Shown: positions 35,808 to 44,944, counted from the first letter of the stretch. The stretch: 64,000 nt of DNA from Ruminococcus turbiniformis (GCF_020687545.1 NZ_JAJEQX010000010.1:1-64000); one strand, 5' to 3'. The notes: generated from the letters alone by a model not told the origin. Program-made: numbers and translations.

Positions 35808-35875
35808 TCAGCCACAGAGCTGCCTGCGAGAGAAAATCATGCTGGCATGATTTTTCGAGCGGGCTGCTCTGTGAG
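35808..35875 (+). repeat. Long secondary hairpin in the thiC leader
   Basis: CACAGAGC pairs with GCTCTGTG about 50 bases later, and an inner AAAATCATGC/GCATGATTTT pair closes on a two-base loop. It lies between the terminator and the thiC start and is not part of the THI element. It could be an inserted palindromic repeat or an RNA-processing site. Confidence 0.6.
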
Positions 35876-35990
35876 CAAAGTAATATTCCTCTGGTTTTTC
35901 CGGTTCCGTATCTGATCCAGCAACAGAAAACAGGCCGCCGTTCTTCCATAACAGAACTGCTGCAAAAAAAAGAAAACGGAGGTAACACAG

Positions 35991-37313
35991 ATGGAAACAC
36001 AGACAAGAGCCTACACAACCCAGATGGATGCTGCCCGCAAAGGGATCGTGACACCGCAGATTCAGACCGTGGCAGAAAAAGAAAAGATGCCGGTGGACAA
36101 ACTGATGCAGCTTGTAGCGGAGGGAAAAGTCGCGATCTGCGCCAACAGGCTTCACACCTGCCTTGACCCGGAAGGCGTCGGAAGTATGCTGCGCACAAAA
36201 GTAAATGTAAACCTGGGCGTATCCAGAGACTGCAAAGATTACAACATTGAAATGCAGAAAGTAATGAGCGCCGTCAAACTGGGAGCAGAGTCGATCATGG
36301 ACCTGTCAAGCCACGGCGACACCCAGCCGTTCCGCCGGAAGCTGACTCACGAGTGTCCGGCAATGATCGGAACAGTTCCGGTATACGACAGCGTCATTCA
36401 CTACCAGAGAGATCTGGCCACACTCACAGCGCGGGACTTTATCGATGTGATCCGTCTCCACGCAGAAGACGGCGTGGACTTTGTGACTCTGCATTGCGGC
36501 ATCACAAGAAAAACAATTGATCAGATCAAGAAACATAAGAGAAAAATGAACATCGTAAGCCGCGGAGGAAGCCTCGTGTTCGCTTGGATGAGCATGACCG
36601 GCGAGGAGAACCCGTTCTATGAATATTTCGATGAGATTCTCGATATATGTGAGGAATACGACGTGACCATTTCTCTTGGCGACGCCTGCCGTCCCGGATG
36701 TCTCGCGGACGCCACAGACGTATGCCAGATCGAAGAGCTTGTGCGCATGGGCGAGCTGACAAAACGTGCATGGGCGCATAATGTACAGGTCATGGTAGAA
36801 GGCCCGGGACATGTGCCGCTTGACCAGGTAGCCGCCAACATGGAAGTGCAGAAGAGCATCTGCATGGGCGCTCCGTTTTACGTGCTCGGACCACTTGTAA
36901 CCGACATCGCGCCGGGATACGATCACATTACCGCCGCAATCGGAGGCGCTGTCGCAGCTATGAGCGGAGCTGCGTTCCTCTGCTATGTAACTCCCGCAGA
37001 ACATCTGGCTCTGCCGAATGTAGATGATGTCCGCCAGGGAATCATCGCCTCAAAGATCGCGGCTCACGCGGCGGATATCGCAAAAGGCATCCCCGGCGCA
37101 AGAGACATCGACGACCGCATGGCGGACGCCAGACGGAACCTGGACTGGGATGAACAGTTTGCCTGCGCTCTGGATGCCGATACGGCAAAGGCTATCCGTG
37201 ACAGCAGAAAACCCGAGGAAGATCACAGCGACACATGCAGCATGTGCGGAAAATTCTGCGCGGTGCGGAGCATGAATAAGGCCCTGGCAGGGGAGTATAT
37301 CGATATTCTCTGA
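35991..37313 (+). CDS. thiC: Phosphomethylpyrimidine synthase
   Basis: This 440-aa radical-SAM enzyme converts aminoimidazole ribotide to HMP phosphate, the thiamine pyrimidine. Core motifs are VNVNLGVSRDC, SIMDLSSHGD, TLHCGITRKT, VSRGGS, DVTISLGDACRPG and EGPGHVPLDQ. The C-terminal 4Fe-4S motif is CSMCGKFC, a CX2CX3C spacing one residue shorter than the E. coli form. The protein lacks the N-terminal extension of proteobacterial ThiC. GGAGG lies 8 bases upstream of the ATG. It appears to be a single gene under TPP control. Confidence 0.96.
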   Translation: METQTRAYTTQMDAARKGIVTPQIQTVAEKEKMPVDKLMQLVAEGKVAICANRLHTCLDPEGVGSMLRTKVNVNLGVSRDCKDYNIEMQKVMSAVKLGAESIMDLSSHGDTQPFRRKLTHECPAMIGTVPVYDSVIHYQRDLATLTARDFIDVIRLHAEDGVDFVTLHCGITRKTIDQIKKHKRKMNIVSRGGSLVFAWMSMTGEENPFYEYFDEILDICEEYDVTISLGDACRPGCLADATDVCQIEELVRMGELTKRAWAHNVQVMVEGPGHVPLDQVAANMEVQKSICMGAPFYVLGPLVTDIAPGYDHITAAIGGAVAAMSGAAFLCYVTPAEHLALPNVDDVRQGIIASKIAAHAADIAKGIPGARDIDDRMADARRNLDWDEQFACALDADTAKAIRDSRKPEEDHSDTCSMCGKFCAVRSMNKALAGEYIDIL

Positions 37314-37361
37314 TAGATAACCGGGATTTTCGGACTGAAACTATCTCCTGAAAAGAGCCCG

Positions 37362-37409
37362 CACATGACGTGTAAGGTATCCCTCGGGGACACGCTTGCA
37401 TGTCATGTG
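37362..37409. repeat. Inverted repeat carrying the 19-bp core shared with 53413
   Basis: CACATGAC (37362-37369) and GTCATGTG (37402-37409) enclose ATCCCTCGGGGACACGCTT at 37379-37397. That 19-base sequence recurs exactly at 53413-53431. The hairpin lies about 50 bases after the thiC stop but has no T-run. Confidence 0.65.
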
Positions 37410-37498
37410 TGGACTCTCACTTTGCAGTATCCACCCTGAGAATCTCAGTTCTTCGCAGCTTTCTCCGCGCGAATCTTCGCATTCACCGTCTCTACACC

Positions 37499-37639
37499 CA
37501 GCTTGAAGTAGATGATTTCAACAAAATTTTCGCGCAGAAATTCGGCATGACCCCCTCGGAATTTCGAAAAGCATCCTTGTCAGCATATAAGGAGAAGTCC
37601 GCTGCAAATTCTCTCTCTATGCCCCGCTCATTCCTCTGA
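37499..37639 (+). pseudogene. C-terminal remnant of an AraC-type regulator
   Basis: The plus-strand frame reads DDFNKIFAQKFGMTPSEFRKAS, the last helix-turn-helix of an AraC protein, followed by a short tail. Nothing upstream encodes the rest. It lies between thiC and the convergent ABC permease gene, whose 3' end it overlaps. Confidence 0.65.
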
Positions 37640-40169
37640 TCCTCTCCACCACGCTCCCCTTGCGGATCATCTTCGCTCCCGCCAGAAGAGGGACCGCGGC
37701 GCAGACAGCGATAATAAACACCGTCATCCCCACTACGGGCCCCGCCGGCACCTCAAAAGGCACAAGCATGTAGTTCATGGACTGATACACCGCATATGTG
37801 ACTGCCACCCCCACAGTCCCTGTGATAAAAAGGGAGCCTGCCGCAAAAATCATTCCCTCCGTTACGAGCATCCGGTTTCTCTGCCGGTCGGTCATGCCGA
37901 TGCTCTCCAGGACCGCCAGCTCCATCTGCCTGCTCTGAATATTTCCGGTCACTGTATTCACATAGTTAAGAATCCCTATGAGTGCCAGAATGAGAGCAAT
38001 TCCCGCGCCGATCTGCGGCATACTTCCCTGGGCACGCTCCACTTCCCGCAGGGATTCCAGTTTTGACTCCCACGAAAAGTCTCTCGCATCCGGACTGCTC
38101 TGAATCAGGGAAAGGATCTCATTCTCCGTCTCCTCGTCGTATTCCCGGGTGTATTTTACCCCGGCCTGAAAGACAGAGTAATCACTCACAAATTCCTCCA
38201 CCGCCGTAGCACACACAATTACCGTCGGCGGGAATCCGAGAACCGGTCCGATGTAATATCCCTCATTTGTCATTCCTGCGATCTGAAATGTCCGCTGATT
38301 TTCACTGTGTCCATATTCGGCACATGTGACATTTTTCCCGACAACATCCTCCGAAGTCAGATCGAGGCCGTTCCGGTAGATCACACACGTCTCGCCGGAG
38401 AGAAATGCATCCGTATCGATCTCCATATCCGTCACCTCCTGAAGATACGGCAGTTCCTCCCTGCTGATTCCCACAATAACTGAACCGAAATTTTCCGGGT
38501 ACTGCTGATATTCTTCCCTCTCGTTCTCATAAGGTATGTCCATCCACATTGCATAAAATTCCTTCATCCACATCTCCGCGAAATCCGGCTCCCAGGGCAC
38601 TGTAATCTGCCCATATATCATGGGATAAACTGTCTCCACGCCGCTGATTCCCGTGAGTTCAGACAGAAAATCTTCCGTGATAAGATCTTTATGCTCCGCC
38701 GGGTCTTCCTTTTTCAGCGTGTCGTTTGAAATTACAAGATCCGTATTCATATGATTTGTCACGATGGTTCTCGCAGCCTGGCTCTCAAGGATCGTACTCA
38801 TGCAGAGAAACACGGACAGCCCTGCCGCCATGGATACCATGATCACAGCTGACTTCTTTTTATCCTTCCTGATCTGGTCGAGCGCCATCCGGAAGACTAC
38901 ACTGCCGCGGCGTCCTCTCCGGTGCCGTTTTGCCGCCTTTGCCTTTGTGCGGCCGCCCGGATTTCCGCCGTAAACCGGCCGGTACCCCGCCGCCTCCACA
39001 GGCGAAACCGATACGGCCAGTTTTACAGGTTTCCTGCTTCCCACATACACGGTAAAGGCAACAAAGAGAACCGTAAGCAGAATTACCGCCGGCTGGAAGG
39101 TCACTTCCACCGCTCCTGCCGTGCCCGTCCGTATTCCGAGAGCCCGGATCACCGACGGCAGCAGCACAAACGACACCGCGCTGCCGAGCAGAATGCCCGC
39201 GGTGATTCCCGCTCCCCCAACCAGCGTCATCTGTCTTCCGAGCAGTGCCCGGATCTGCGTCCCTGTCATCCCGACCGTCTGGAGCAGTCCATAGTACCGC
39301 ACGTTTCCGGCCACTGACAGGTACATGATATTATAGATCAGAAGGTACGCACACAGACAGGTGACGAAAATCAGACCGCCCAGTCCGAGAAAGACCGGCA
39401 GGGAATACCCCATATTCCCGGTAAAATACAGTGCCTGCTGTTTTCCGAGGTTCAGGCTTTCAGTGAAGGCATTCTGCTCATCTGCTGTCATGATCCATCT
39501 GTCAAAATCCAGATAGTACCGCCCGCATCGCACTTCGGAAATGTCATATCCCGACGCCTCGTAGAACGCTTCTGACACATAGAGCGCGCTCTTTACGCCG
39601 TAGCCGTCCCATAGTCCGGATATGGTAAACTCTTTCGTAATCAGGCTGCCCTCTCCGTCCCGGTATCCGGCAGTGAATGTATCCCCGATCCCGAGTCCTT
39701 CAAGACCCGCTGCCTGAAGTCCCTCTTCCGTCATCATCACTTCATTTTCCGCGGAAGGGTACTTTCCCTTCACCCAGTCCCTGGCCGGAGCCATGATCTC
39801 ATTCCAGTATGTCTCATCCGCCCAGATGCAGGACGCGTCCACTGTACTGTCATTTCCCGTGGACTCGATATAACCGCTTACCGCCACGGTGCCGGTGGTT
39901 TTGATCTCAGAATCCGACTCGCATTTTTCTCTCTGTTCCTCCGTGATCCCGTACATAACGGCGTCATATTCCCCGCCGTTTAACCGGATGTTCTGGATCC
40001 GGTTCATCTTAAAATAAGTGATTCCCACCGTAAAGATACTGAACAGCATAAACGCGGAGAGGAGAATGGCCAGAAAAACAATCAGGTTTCTTCCCCGGTT
40101 ATTTTTCAGCGCGCTTTTCGCCATCCGTCTGATGATTCCCCGGTTGTTATTTGCCAGCATGGAAATCAC
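37617..40169 (-). CDS. FtsX-like ABC transporter permease
   Basis: This 850-aa membrane protein has one N-terminal helix (about residues 30-55), a large extracellular domain, a three-helix FtsX bundle (about 255-375), a second anchored segment near 440 and a C-terminal three-helix FtsX bundle (about 735-840). This is the two-bundle layout of permeases linked to two-component systems. It overlaps the upstream ATPase gene by 23 bases. Such transporters export or sense antimicrobial peptides or lipoproteins. Confidence 0.88.
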   Translation of the reverse strand: MISMLANNNRGIIRRMAKSALKNNRGRNLIVFLAILLSAFMLFSIFTVGITYFKMNRIQNIRLNGGEYDAVMYGITEEQREKCESDSEIKTTGTVAVSGYIESTGNDSTVDASCIWADETYWNEIMAPARDWVKGKYPSAENEVMMTEEGLQAAGLEGLGIGDTFTAGYRDGEGSLITKEFTISGLWDGYGVKSALYVSEAFYEASGYDISEVRCGRYYLDFDRWIMTADEQNAFTESLNLGKQQALYFTGNMGYSLPVFLGLGGLIFVTCLCAYLLIYNIMYLSVAGNVRYYGLLQTVGMTGTQIRALLGRQMTLVGGAGITAGILLGSAVSFVLLPSVIRALGIRTGTAGAVEVTFQPAVILLTVLFVAFTVYVGSRKPVKLAVSVSPVEAAGYRPVYGGNPGGRTKAKAAKRHRRGRRGSVVFRMALDQIRKDKKKSAVIMVSMAAGLSVFLCMSTILESQAARTIVTNHMNTDLVISNDTLKKEDPAEHKDLITEDFLSELTGISGVETVYPMIYGQITVPWEPDFAEMWMKEFYAMWMDIPYENEREEYQQYPENFGSVIVGISREELPYLQEVTDMEIDTDAFLSGETCVIYRNGLDLTSEDVVGKNVTCAEYGHSENQRTFQIAGMTNEGYYIGPVLGFPPTVIVCATAVEEFVSDYSVFQAGVKYTREYDEETENEILSLIQSSPDARDFSWESKLESLREVERAQGSMPQIGAGIALILALIGILNYVNTVTGNIQSRQMELAVLESIGMTDRQRNRMLVTEGMIFAAGSLFITGTVGVAVTYAVYQSMNYMLVPFEVPAGPVVGMTVFIIAVCAAVPLLAGAKMIRKGSVVERIRGMSGA

Positions 40170-40842
40170 CTGCCTTTACGATCCTTCCGTCTTCAATGTG
40201 AACGATCCGGTCCGCCATTTGCGCGATATCCCTGTCATGGGTAATCAGAATGACGGTCTGCTGGAACTGCTTTGCCGCCACTTTTAAAAGGCCCATCACG
40301 TCATGTCCGGATGCGGTATCCAGATTTCCCGTGGGCTCGTCAGCCAGGATAATCCCGGGCTTTGCAGCCACAGCACGGGCAATGGCCACTCTCTGCTGCT
40401 GTCCGCCCGAGAGCATCCCCGGAAGCGCCTCCAGCTTTGTCTCAAGCTGGAGAAGCTCCAGAATCTCCCCGACATACTTCCGGTCCACCCTCTTTCCGTC
40501 CAGCTCCACCGGGAGCACCACATTGTCATAGACATTCAAATCCGGCACGAGATTATAATTCTGAAAGATAAATCCCACCTTCCTCCTGCGGAAGACGGCG
40601 AGCTGCTCCCGGTTCATGCCCGAGAGCTTCCGCCCGTCCACGTATACCTCCCCGGCGGTCGGCGTATCAAGCCCGCCGATCATATGAAGGAGGGTGCTCT
40701 TCCCGCTTCCGGATCTCCCGATAATCGCCACAAACTCCCGCTCCTTCACAGTAAAATCCACTCCGTCCAGCGCTTTTACCGTATTCTCCCCGAGCCGGTA
40801 ATACTTCTTCAGCCCCTCTGTCTTTACGATCTGATTTTTCAT
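40147..40842 (-). CDS. ABC transporter ATPase (MacB/BceA-type)
   Basis: This 231-aa ATPase has Walker [10 protein letters not shown] (about 43), the Q-loop [18 protein letters not shown], the signature [14 protein letters not shown], Walker [12 protein letters not shown] and H-loop ITHDRDIA. The sequence is typical of the LolD/MacB/BceA group that pairs with FtsX permeases. A palindrome at 40940-40954 and a 119-base gap to the kinase gene imply separate control from the two-component genes. Confidence 0.94.
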   Translation of the reverse strand: MKNQIVKTEGLKKYYRLGENTVKALDGVDFTVKEREFVAIIGRSGSGKSTLLHMIGGLDTPTAGEVYVDGRKLSGMNREQLAVFRRRKVGFIFQNYNLVPDLNVYDNVVLPVELDGKRVDRKYVGEILELLQLETKLEALPGMLSGGQQQRVAIARAVAAKPGIILADEPTGNLDTASGHDVMGLLKVAAKQFQQTVILITHDRDIAQMADRIVHIEDGRIVKAGDFHAGK

Positions 40843-40939
40843 GCTCCATACCTCCTGCGTATTACAGGCAGCTCAGCCCGCCTGTCCTGTAATTCCACTG
40901 TATCAGGCAAAAATCACAAACCAGTCTCAGCCTGGAAAA

Positions 40940-40954
40940 ATCACAGAACTGTGA
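40940..40954 (-). promoter_or_regulatory. Predicted response-regulator operator, site 2
   Basis: The palindrome ATCACAGAACTGTGA lies in the gap between the kinase and ATPase genes. The same TCACAGAACTGTGA core recurs upstream of the response-regulator gene. A candidate -10 (TACAGT, 40898-40903) lies 37 bases downstream, similar to the spacing at the other site. Confidence 0.7.
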
Positions 40955-40961
40955 CCGTTTC

Positions 40962-41882
40962 TCAGCCATTCGGCAGGAAAATGCAGAAATCCGCCCCTTT
41001 TCCTTCCTCCGAGCGGACTTCCACATATCCGCCCTGAAGCCAGGCGATCTTCCTCGTCAGATACAGGCCGATCCCCACGCCTTCTTTGTCGTGTACCTCC
41101 GGCTCCCTGTAAAACCGGGTAAAGATCTGAGCCTGCCGCTCTACAGCGATCCCCTTACCGGTATCTTCCACATGAATCTCCGTAAAGATCTCCCCCTTTT
41201 TCAGACGGATTACAATACTGCCGCCACTCTCTGTATATTTCACACTGTTGTCCAGAAGATTATAGACCGCCTCCTCCGTCCACTTCCGGTCATGGGGCAG
41301 CACATATCTTCCGTCTGCCTCTACGGACAGACGGAGTTTCTTTTTCTCCGCTGCAGGAACAACGGCGGAAACCGCTCTTCCGACCGCATCCATCAGATCC
41401 GAGTTCTCTTTCCGGATCTGGATGACGCCTGTCTCAAGACGTGACATTTTTACCATGCTTTTAAAAAGAAAGTCGAGGCGGTCTGCCTGGTGCTCAAGCT
41501 TTTCCACAAATTTCCTCTCCTCCTCCGGGAGGGAACGGCTCTTTAAAATCTCCAGATAAATCTTCTGATTCGCAATGGGCGTCTTTGTCTGGTGGGAGAT
41601 ATCGGAGATCAGCTCTTTCATCTCTTCTTTGTTCTCCCGGATCTCCTGCTCTTTCCGCTCCAGGACATGCGCTGTCCGGTCCAGCTTTTCATTCACTCTC
41701 CCGAGAAGCGAATCCTCCGTCTCCCCCGCCGGTTCCGGCTTCTCTCCCAGAATGACGGCATCCATGTTCCGTTCAAGTGAATTTGTAAACTCATACACAT
41801 CTTTTTTAAGTTTTCTCATTCTCCACGTCTGTACTGCTGCCGCAGCAAGCGCACACACCGCGATGATCACTGTCCAATCCAT
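40962..41882 (-). CDS. Sensor histidine kinase
   Basis: This 306-aa kinase has only one N-terminal membrane helix (about 2-20) and almost no extracellular part. The phospho-acceptor is in SDISHQTKTPIANQ (about 97). The ATPase boxes are N (NLLDNSVKYT), G1 (VEDTGKGIA) and G2 (GVGIGLYLTRKI). Kinases without a sensor domain often rely on their ABC transporter as the detector, which fits the adjacent ABC genes (family knowledge; not shown here). It overlaps the regulator gene by 16 bases. Confidence 0.9.
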   Translation of the reverse strand: MDWTVIIAVCALAAAAVQTWRMRKLKKDVYEFTNSLERNMDAVILGEKPEPAGETEDSLLGRVNEKLDRTAHVLERKEQEIRENKEEMKELISDISHQTKTPIANQKIYLEILKSRSLPEEERKFVEKLEHQADRLDFLFKSMVKMSRLETGVIQIRKENSDLMDAVGRAVSAVVPAAEKKKLRLSVEADGRYVLPHDRKWTEEAVYNLLDNSVKYTESGGSIVIRLKKGEIFTEIHVEDTGKGIAVERQAQIFTRFYREPEVHDKEGVGIGLYLTRKIAWLQGGYVEVRSEEGKGADFCIFLPNG

Positions 41883-42547
41883 TGATATCCCATCCCGTAA
41901 ACATTTGATATATACCGGTGCTCCTCATCCTCAATCTTTCCCCGCAGGCGGTTCACATTCACCGCCAGAGCATGTCTGTCCACAAACTGATTTCCGCCGT
42001 CCCACAGTCTGTCAAGGAGCACATCATATGTGAGAAGCTGTCCTCTGTGTAAGAGGAATTCCCTGAGAATCCGAAATTCCGTCGGCGTCACCGGACAGTC
42101 CTGACCGTTTGCTTCCACCTTTGCGCGCACCAGGTCGATCCGCAGGAACCCATCGTCAAAAAGAACTCCCGTATCCTCCTCACTGCGTTTCAGGATCACA
42201 CAGATCTTCTTTAACAGAATCTTCATAGAGAACGGTTTTGTCACATAGTCTTCCGCGCCCAGCTCATATCCTAGGAGGGCGTCCTCCTCCAGGTCGCGCG
42301 CTGTCAGAAAGAGCACCGGAGCCCGGAAGCGGCGTGAGTCTTCCCGTATCCACCGGCACAGCTCATACCCTTCCCCGTCCGGCAGGTTCACGTCAAGCAG
42401 TATAAGGTCTGCTCCTTCCTTCTCATATGCTGATTTCCCTTCACTGACCGAGTGGGCGCTCAGCGTTTTATATCCTTCTTCCTCAAGGACATAGCAGATC
42501 CCCTGATTCATCTCCCAGTCGTCCTCGACTACTAATATTTTCTGCAT
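41867..42547 (-). CDS. OmpR-family response regulator
   Basis: This 226-aa regulator has a receiver domain (acidic pocket VVEDD, phospho-Asp in DLILLDVNLPDG, Thr in LFLTARD, Lys in YVTKPFS) and a winged-helix DNA-binding domain (about 130-225, ending NRLRGKIEDEEHRYISNVYGMGYQW). It should bind the palindromes at 42637 and 40940. The ATG at 42545-42547 follows AGAGGAAA. Confidence 0.93.
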   Translation of the reverse strand: MQKILVVEDDWEMNQGICYVLEEEGYKTLSAHSVSEGKSAYEKEGADLILLDVNLPDGEGYELCRWIREDSRRFRAPVLFLTARDLEEDALLGYELGAEDYVTKPFSMKILLKKICVILKRSEEDTGVLFDDGFLRIDLVRAKVEANGQDCPVTPTEFRILREFLLHRGQLLTYDVLLDRLWDGGNQFVDRHALAVNVNRLRGKIEDEEHRYISNVYGMGYQWIGQ

Positions 42548-42592
42548 GATTTTTCCTCTTTCCTTTGCCCCGACAGACATACTTTCCCCGTC

Positions 42593-42652
42593 ATTATATC
42601 ACGGGATGAGGATTCCCAAAACAGTCCCCGGAGAATATCACAGAACTGTGAT
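42593..42652 (-). promoter_or_regulatory. Promoter and operator of the two-component operon
   Basis: The minus strand has a TATAAT -10 at 42593-42598, a poor -35 and, 39 bases upstream of the -10, the palindrome ATCACAGAACTGTGAT (42637-42652). The weak -35 plus upstream palindrome suits activation by the operon's own regulator. Confidence 0.7.
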
Positions 42653-42654
42653 TA

Positions 42655-42697
42655 AAAGAACCCCGGAACACGCTTCGCACGCATTCCGGGGTTTCTT
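42655..42697 (-). terminator. Intrinsic terminator of cstA
   Basis: AACCCCGGAA (42659-42668) and TTCCGGGGTT (42684-42693) pair, and the minus strand continues TTCTTTT. It lies about 90 bases after the cstA stop, directly before the two-component promoter region. Confidence 0.85.
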
Positions 42698-42785
42698 CTT
42701 TACATTATGGGCTTTTCTTTCTTCCGCATTACGGCAGATGCCGTGTATTCACCGCTGTAACTCTGACCATGACTGTGACGGCACT

Positions 42786-44477
42786 CTAGTTCACGGCCTT
42801 CTTTGATCTGATCAGCTCTTTTCCGGAAGTAACAACGATCGTCACGCCGAGAATCATAAGCAGCACCGCTACAATCAGCTGCAGACCTTCTACCATGAAT
42901 ACTCCTGTTCCGGCTGAAAATGACTGCACAAGAGAGATAAATCTCTGTACAAGAGCGGAGAACGTCACAACCAGCATGATCACGAACGGCGGAACAAGCG
43001 TTTTCAGCGTTCTTCCTGTCACCTTAAGGAATACACACAGAGTGATAAGCACAAGCGCGCTCAGCAGCTGGTTCGCGCTTCCGAACAGCGGCCAGATATT
43101 GGAGTATCCGACCTGTGTCAGAATATAGCCGAATACAAGCGTAATCACAGTCGCAAAATATTTGTTGCAGAGAACTTTTCTCCAGCCTTCCGCGTGCTCC
43201 ATATCATCGACGCTGAACAGCTCCTGGAAGGACATACGGCCGATACGTGCCACGGAATCCAGTGTGGTAAACGCAAGAGCCGAAACACACATTGTCATAA
43301 AGCTCTGCGCCACATAAACCGGGATACCGAACATCTCAAGGAATCCTGCGACTCCCGATGAAAAGATCTGGAACGGTGTTCCCACCGCTGCCGTTCCGTC
43401 CGCGCCTGCCGCCGCGCCGGCGACACAGAGCGCGATAACAGCCAGAAGGCTCTCAAGAACCATAGCGCCGTATCCGACTTTCAGCATATCTTTCTCATTT
43501 GAAATTGTCTTGGATGAAGTACCGGAGGACACAAGGCTGTGGAATCCGGACACTGCACCGCAGGCAACCGTCACGAAGAGAATCGGGAAAAGTGTTCCCA
43601 GGCTCTCATTCTGGAATCCGGTAAATACCGGAAGGTTCATCGTCGGATGCGCAAACAGAAGTCCGAGAACCGCGCCGGCGATCATTCCGATGAACATAAA
43701 TGTTGACATATAATCTCTGGGCTGCATGACAAACCACATCGGCAGAACAGCCGCCAGAAAGATATAGATAAACGCAATGTACACCCACATCTCTTTTCCG
43801 AGAATTACCGGGAAATTCATACCAAGTACAAACGCAAGCACTGTACATACAAGTCCGAATACAACTTCTTTCCAGCCTGTCAGCTTCAGCCTGTGCTGAG
43901 AAACACCAAATACAACCGCAAACAGAATGAAGAACAGGGAAATACTTCCCGCCGCTCCGTTTACCGCCGCGTTCTCAGAAAGGGTCTGTACGCCGTCTGT
44001 CACCACATACGCGTTGAATGTATCCGCCACCATATCCGCAAAAGCCGCGATAACGATCAGGCAGAACAGCCAGCAGAATCCGAGGAAAAGTTTACGTCCC
44101 GCTTTTCCGATATACTTCTCGATCAGAAGCCCCATGGACTTTCCATCGTTCTTCACACTTGCGTACAGAGCCCCAAAGTCTGTTACCGCTCCAAAGAAGA
44201 TCCCTCCTATGATAATCCACAAAAGAACAGGAAGCCATCCGAAAGCCGCTGCCTGAATCGCTCCTGTAACAGGGCCCGCTCCCGCAATCGATGAAAACTG
44301 ATGGGCGAATACTGTCCATCCGTCCGTAGGTACATAGTCCTGTCCGTCATTATGGACGACGGCAGGTGTCTTTGCCTTCGGGTCAATTCCCCATTTGTTC
44401 GCCAGCCAGCGTCCGTACAGCGTATATGCTGCGACAAGGCACACGGCAGCGATCAGTACAATTACAAGTGTGTTCAT
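42786..44477 (-). CDS. cstA: CstA-family carbon starvation / peptide or pyruvate transporter
   Basis: This 563-aa membrane protein has about 16 hydrophobic helices and the CstA hallmarks TDGWTVFAHQFSSIAGAGPVTGAI (about residue 50), FGAVTDFGALYASVKNDG and SGFHSLVSSGTSSKTI. Relatives take up peptides or pyruvate. The true start is the ATG at 44475-44477 behind GAAGGAG; the longer frame to 44549 crosses the leader. A T-box leader sits upstream, which ties the gene to an amino acid and suggests amino-acid or peptide uptake here (inference). Confidence 0.92.
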   Translation of the reverse strand: MNTLVIVLIAAVCLVAAYTLYGRWLANKWGIDPKAKTPAVVHNDGQDYVPTDGWTVFAHQFSSIAGAGPVTGAIQAAAFGWLPVLLWIIIGGIFFGAVTDFGALYASVKNDGKSMGLLIEKYIGKAGRKLFLGFCWLFCLIVIAAFADMVADTFNAYVVTDGVQTLSENAAVNGAAGSISLFFILFAVVFGVSQHRLKLTGWKEVVFGLVCTVLAFVLGMNFPVILGKEMWVYIAFIYIFLAAVLPMWFVMQPRDYMSTFMFIGMIAGAVLGLLFAHPTMNLPVFTGFQNESLGTLFPILFVTVACGAVSGFHSLVSSGTSSKTISNEKDMLKVGYGAMVLESLLAVIALCVAGAAAGADGTAAVGTPFQIFSSGVAGFLEMFGIPVYVAQSFMTMCVSALAFTTLDSVARIGRMSFQELFSVDDMEHAEGWRKVLCNKYFATVITLVFGYILTQVGYSNIWPLFGSANQLLSALVLITLCVFLKVTGRTLKTLVPPFVIMLVVTFSALVQRFISLVQSFSAGTGVFMVEGLQLIVAVLLMILGVTIVVTSGKELIRSKKAVN

Positions 44478-44555
44478 AATCTCTTCACTCCTTCTCTGAT
44501 ATAACTGCATGTTGCAAAGCGCCAAAGCACTCCCGAATGAAAAAACCAAGGAAAC

Positions 44556-44905
44556 AAAAACGTCTCCCCGCAGATTGCTCTGCGAGAAGACGAAGAATAC
44601 TCCTCCGCGTTACCACTTCTCTTACCGGTTTCCCGGTCTCTTTTGACTCCCGTCGTCCCTTTCTTTCGGTTCACTTCTTTCGGTTTTCCTTTCCCGGCTT
44701 TTTCCGGGCTGGAACCGTTTCGAAATGGATTAACAGGTTTCCTTATAACGGTGGAAATCCGGTCCGGGCTACTTCATTTTCGTTCACCCCGACAGCTCGC
44801 AGGGGATGGCTTCCGCTTCGTACTGTCCCCTCACACCGGCCGGAGACTCTCTGAAAGTATTGAGAAACAAGAAGTCGTGTCCTGTTCTTCGCATTGGTTT
44901 TTTAC
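44556..44905 (-). ncRNA. T-box leader controlling cstA
   Basis: On the minus strand the leader shows AGAGAGTCTCC (44842-44852), a distal stem-I region GGCCGGTGTGAG, GTAGCCCGGACCGG, CCGTTATAAGG and the antiterminator T-box AGAAGTGGTAACGCGG (44605-44620). A terminator follows (CGTCTTCTCGCAGA/TCTGCGGGGAGACG then T-run, 44556-44592). By the GAA-NNN-...-GAGC pattern the specifier would be GCC (alanine) at 44808-44810. The TGGT bulge expects a discriminator A, which fits tRNA-Ala. Uncharged tRNA should allow cstA transcription. Confidence 0.85.
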
Positions 44906-44916
44906 GATTCTGTTAT

Positions 44917-44944
44917 ATTATACCGCGATTTTTCCGGATGTCAA
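44917..44944 (-). promoter_or_regulatory. Sigma-A promoter of the T-box/cstA transcript
   Basis: The minus strand has TTGACA (44939-44944), a 16-base spacer and TATAAT (44917-44922). The -35 overlaps the vanZ stop codon, so the cstA promoter begins inside the end of the upstream gene. Confidence 0.85.

Noticed and set aside
36306-37004. 232-codon minus-strand frame inside thiC
   Set aside because: It is antisense to a well-conserved enzyme and has no motif or start signal.
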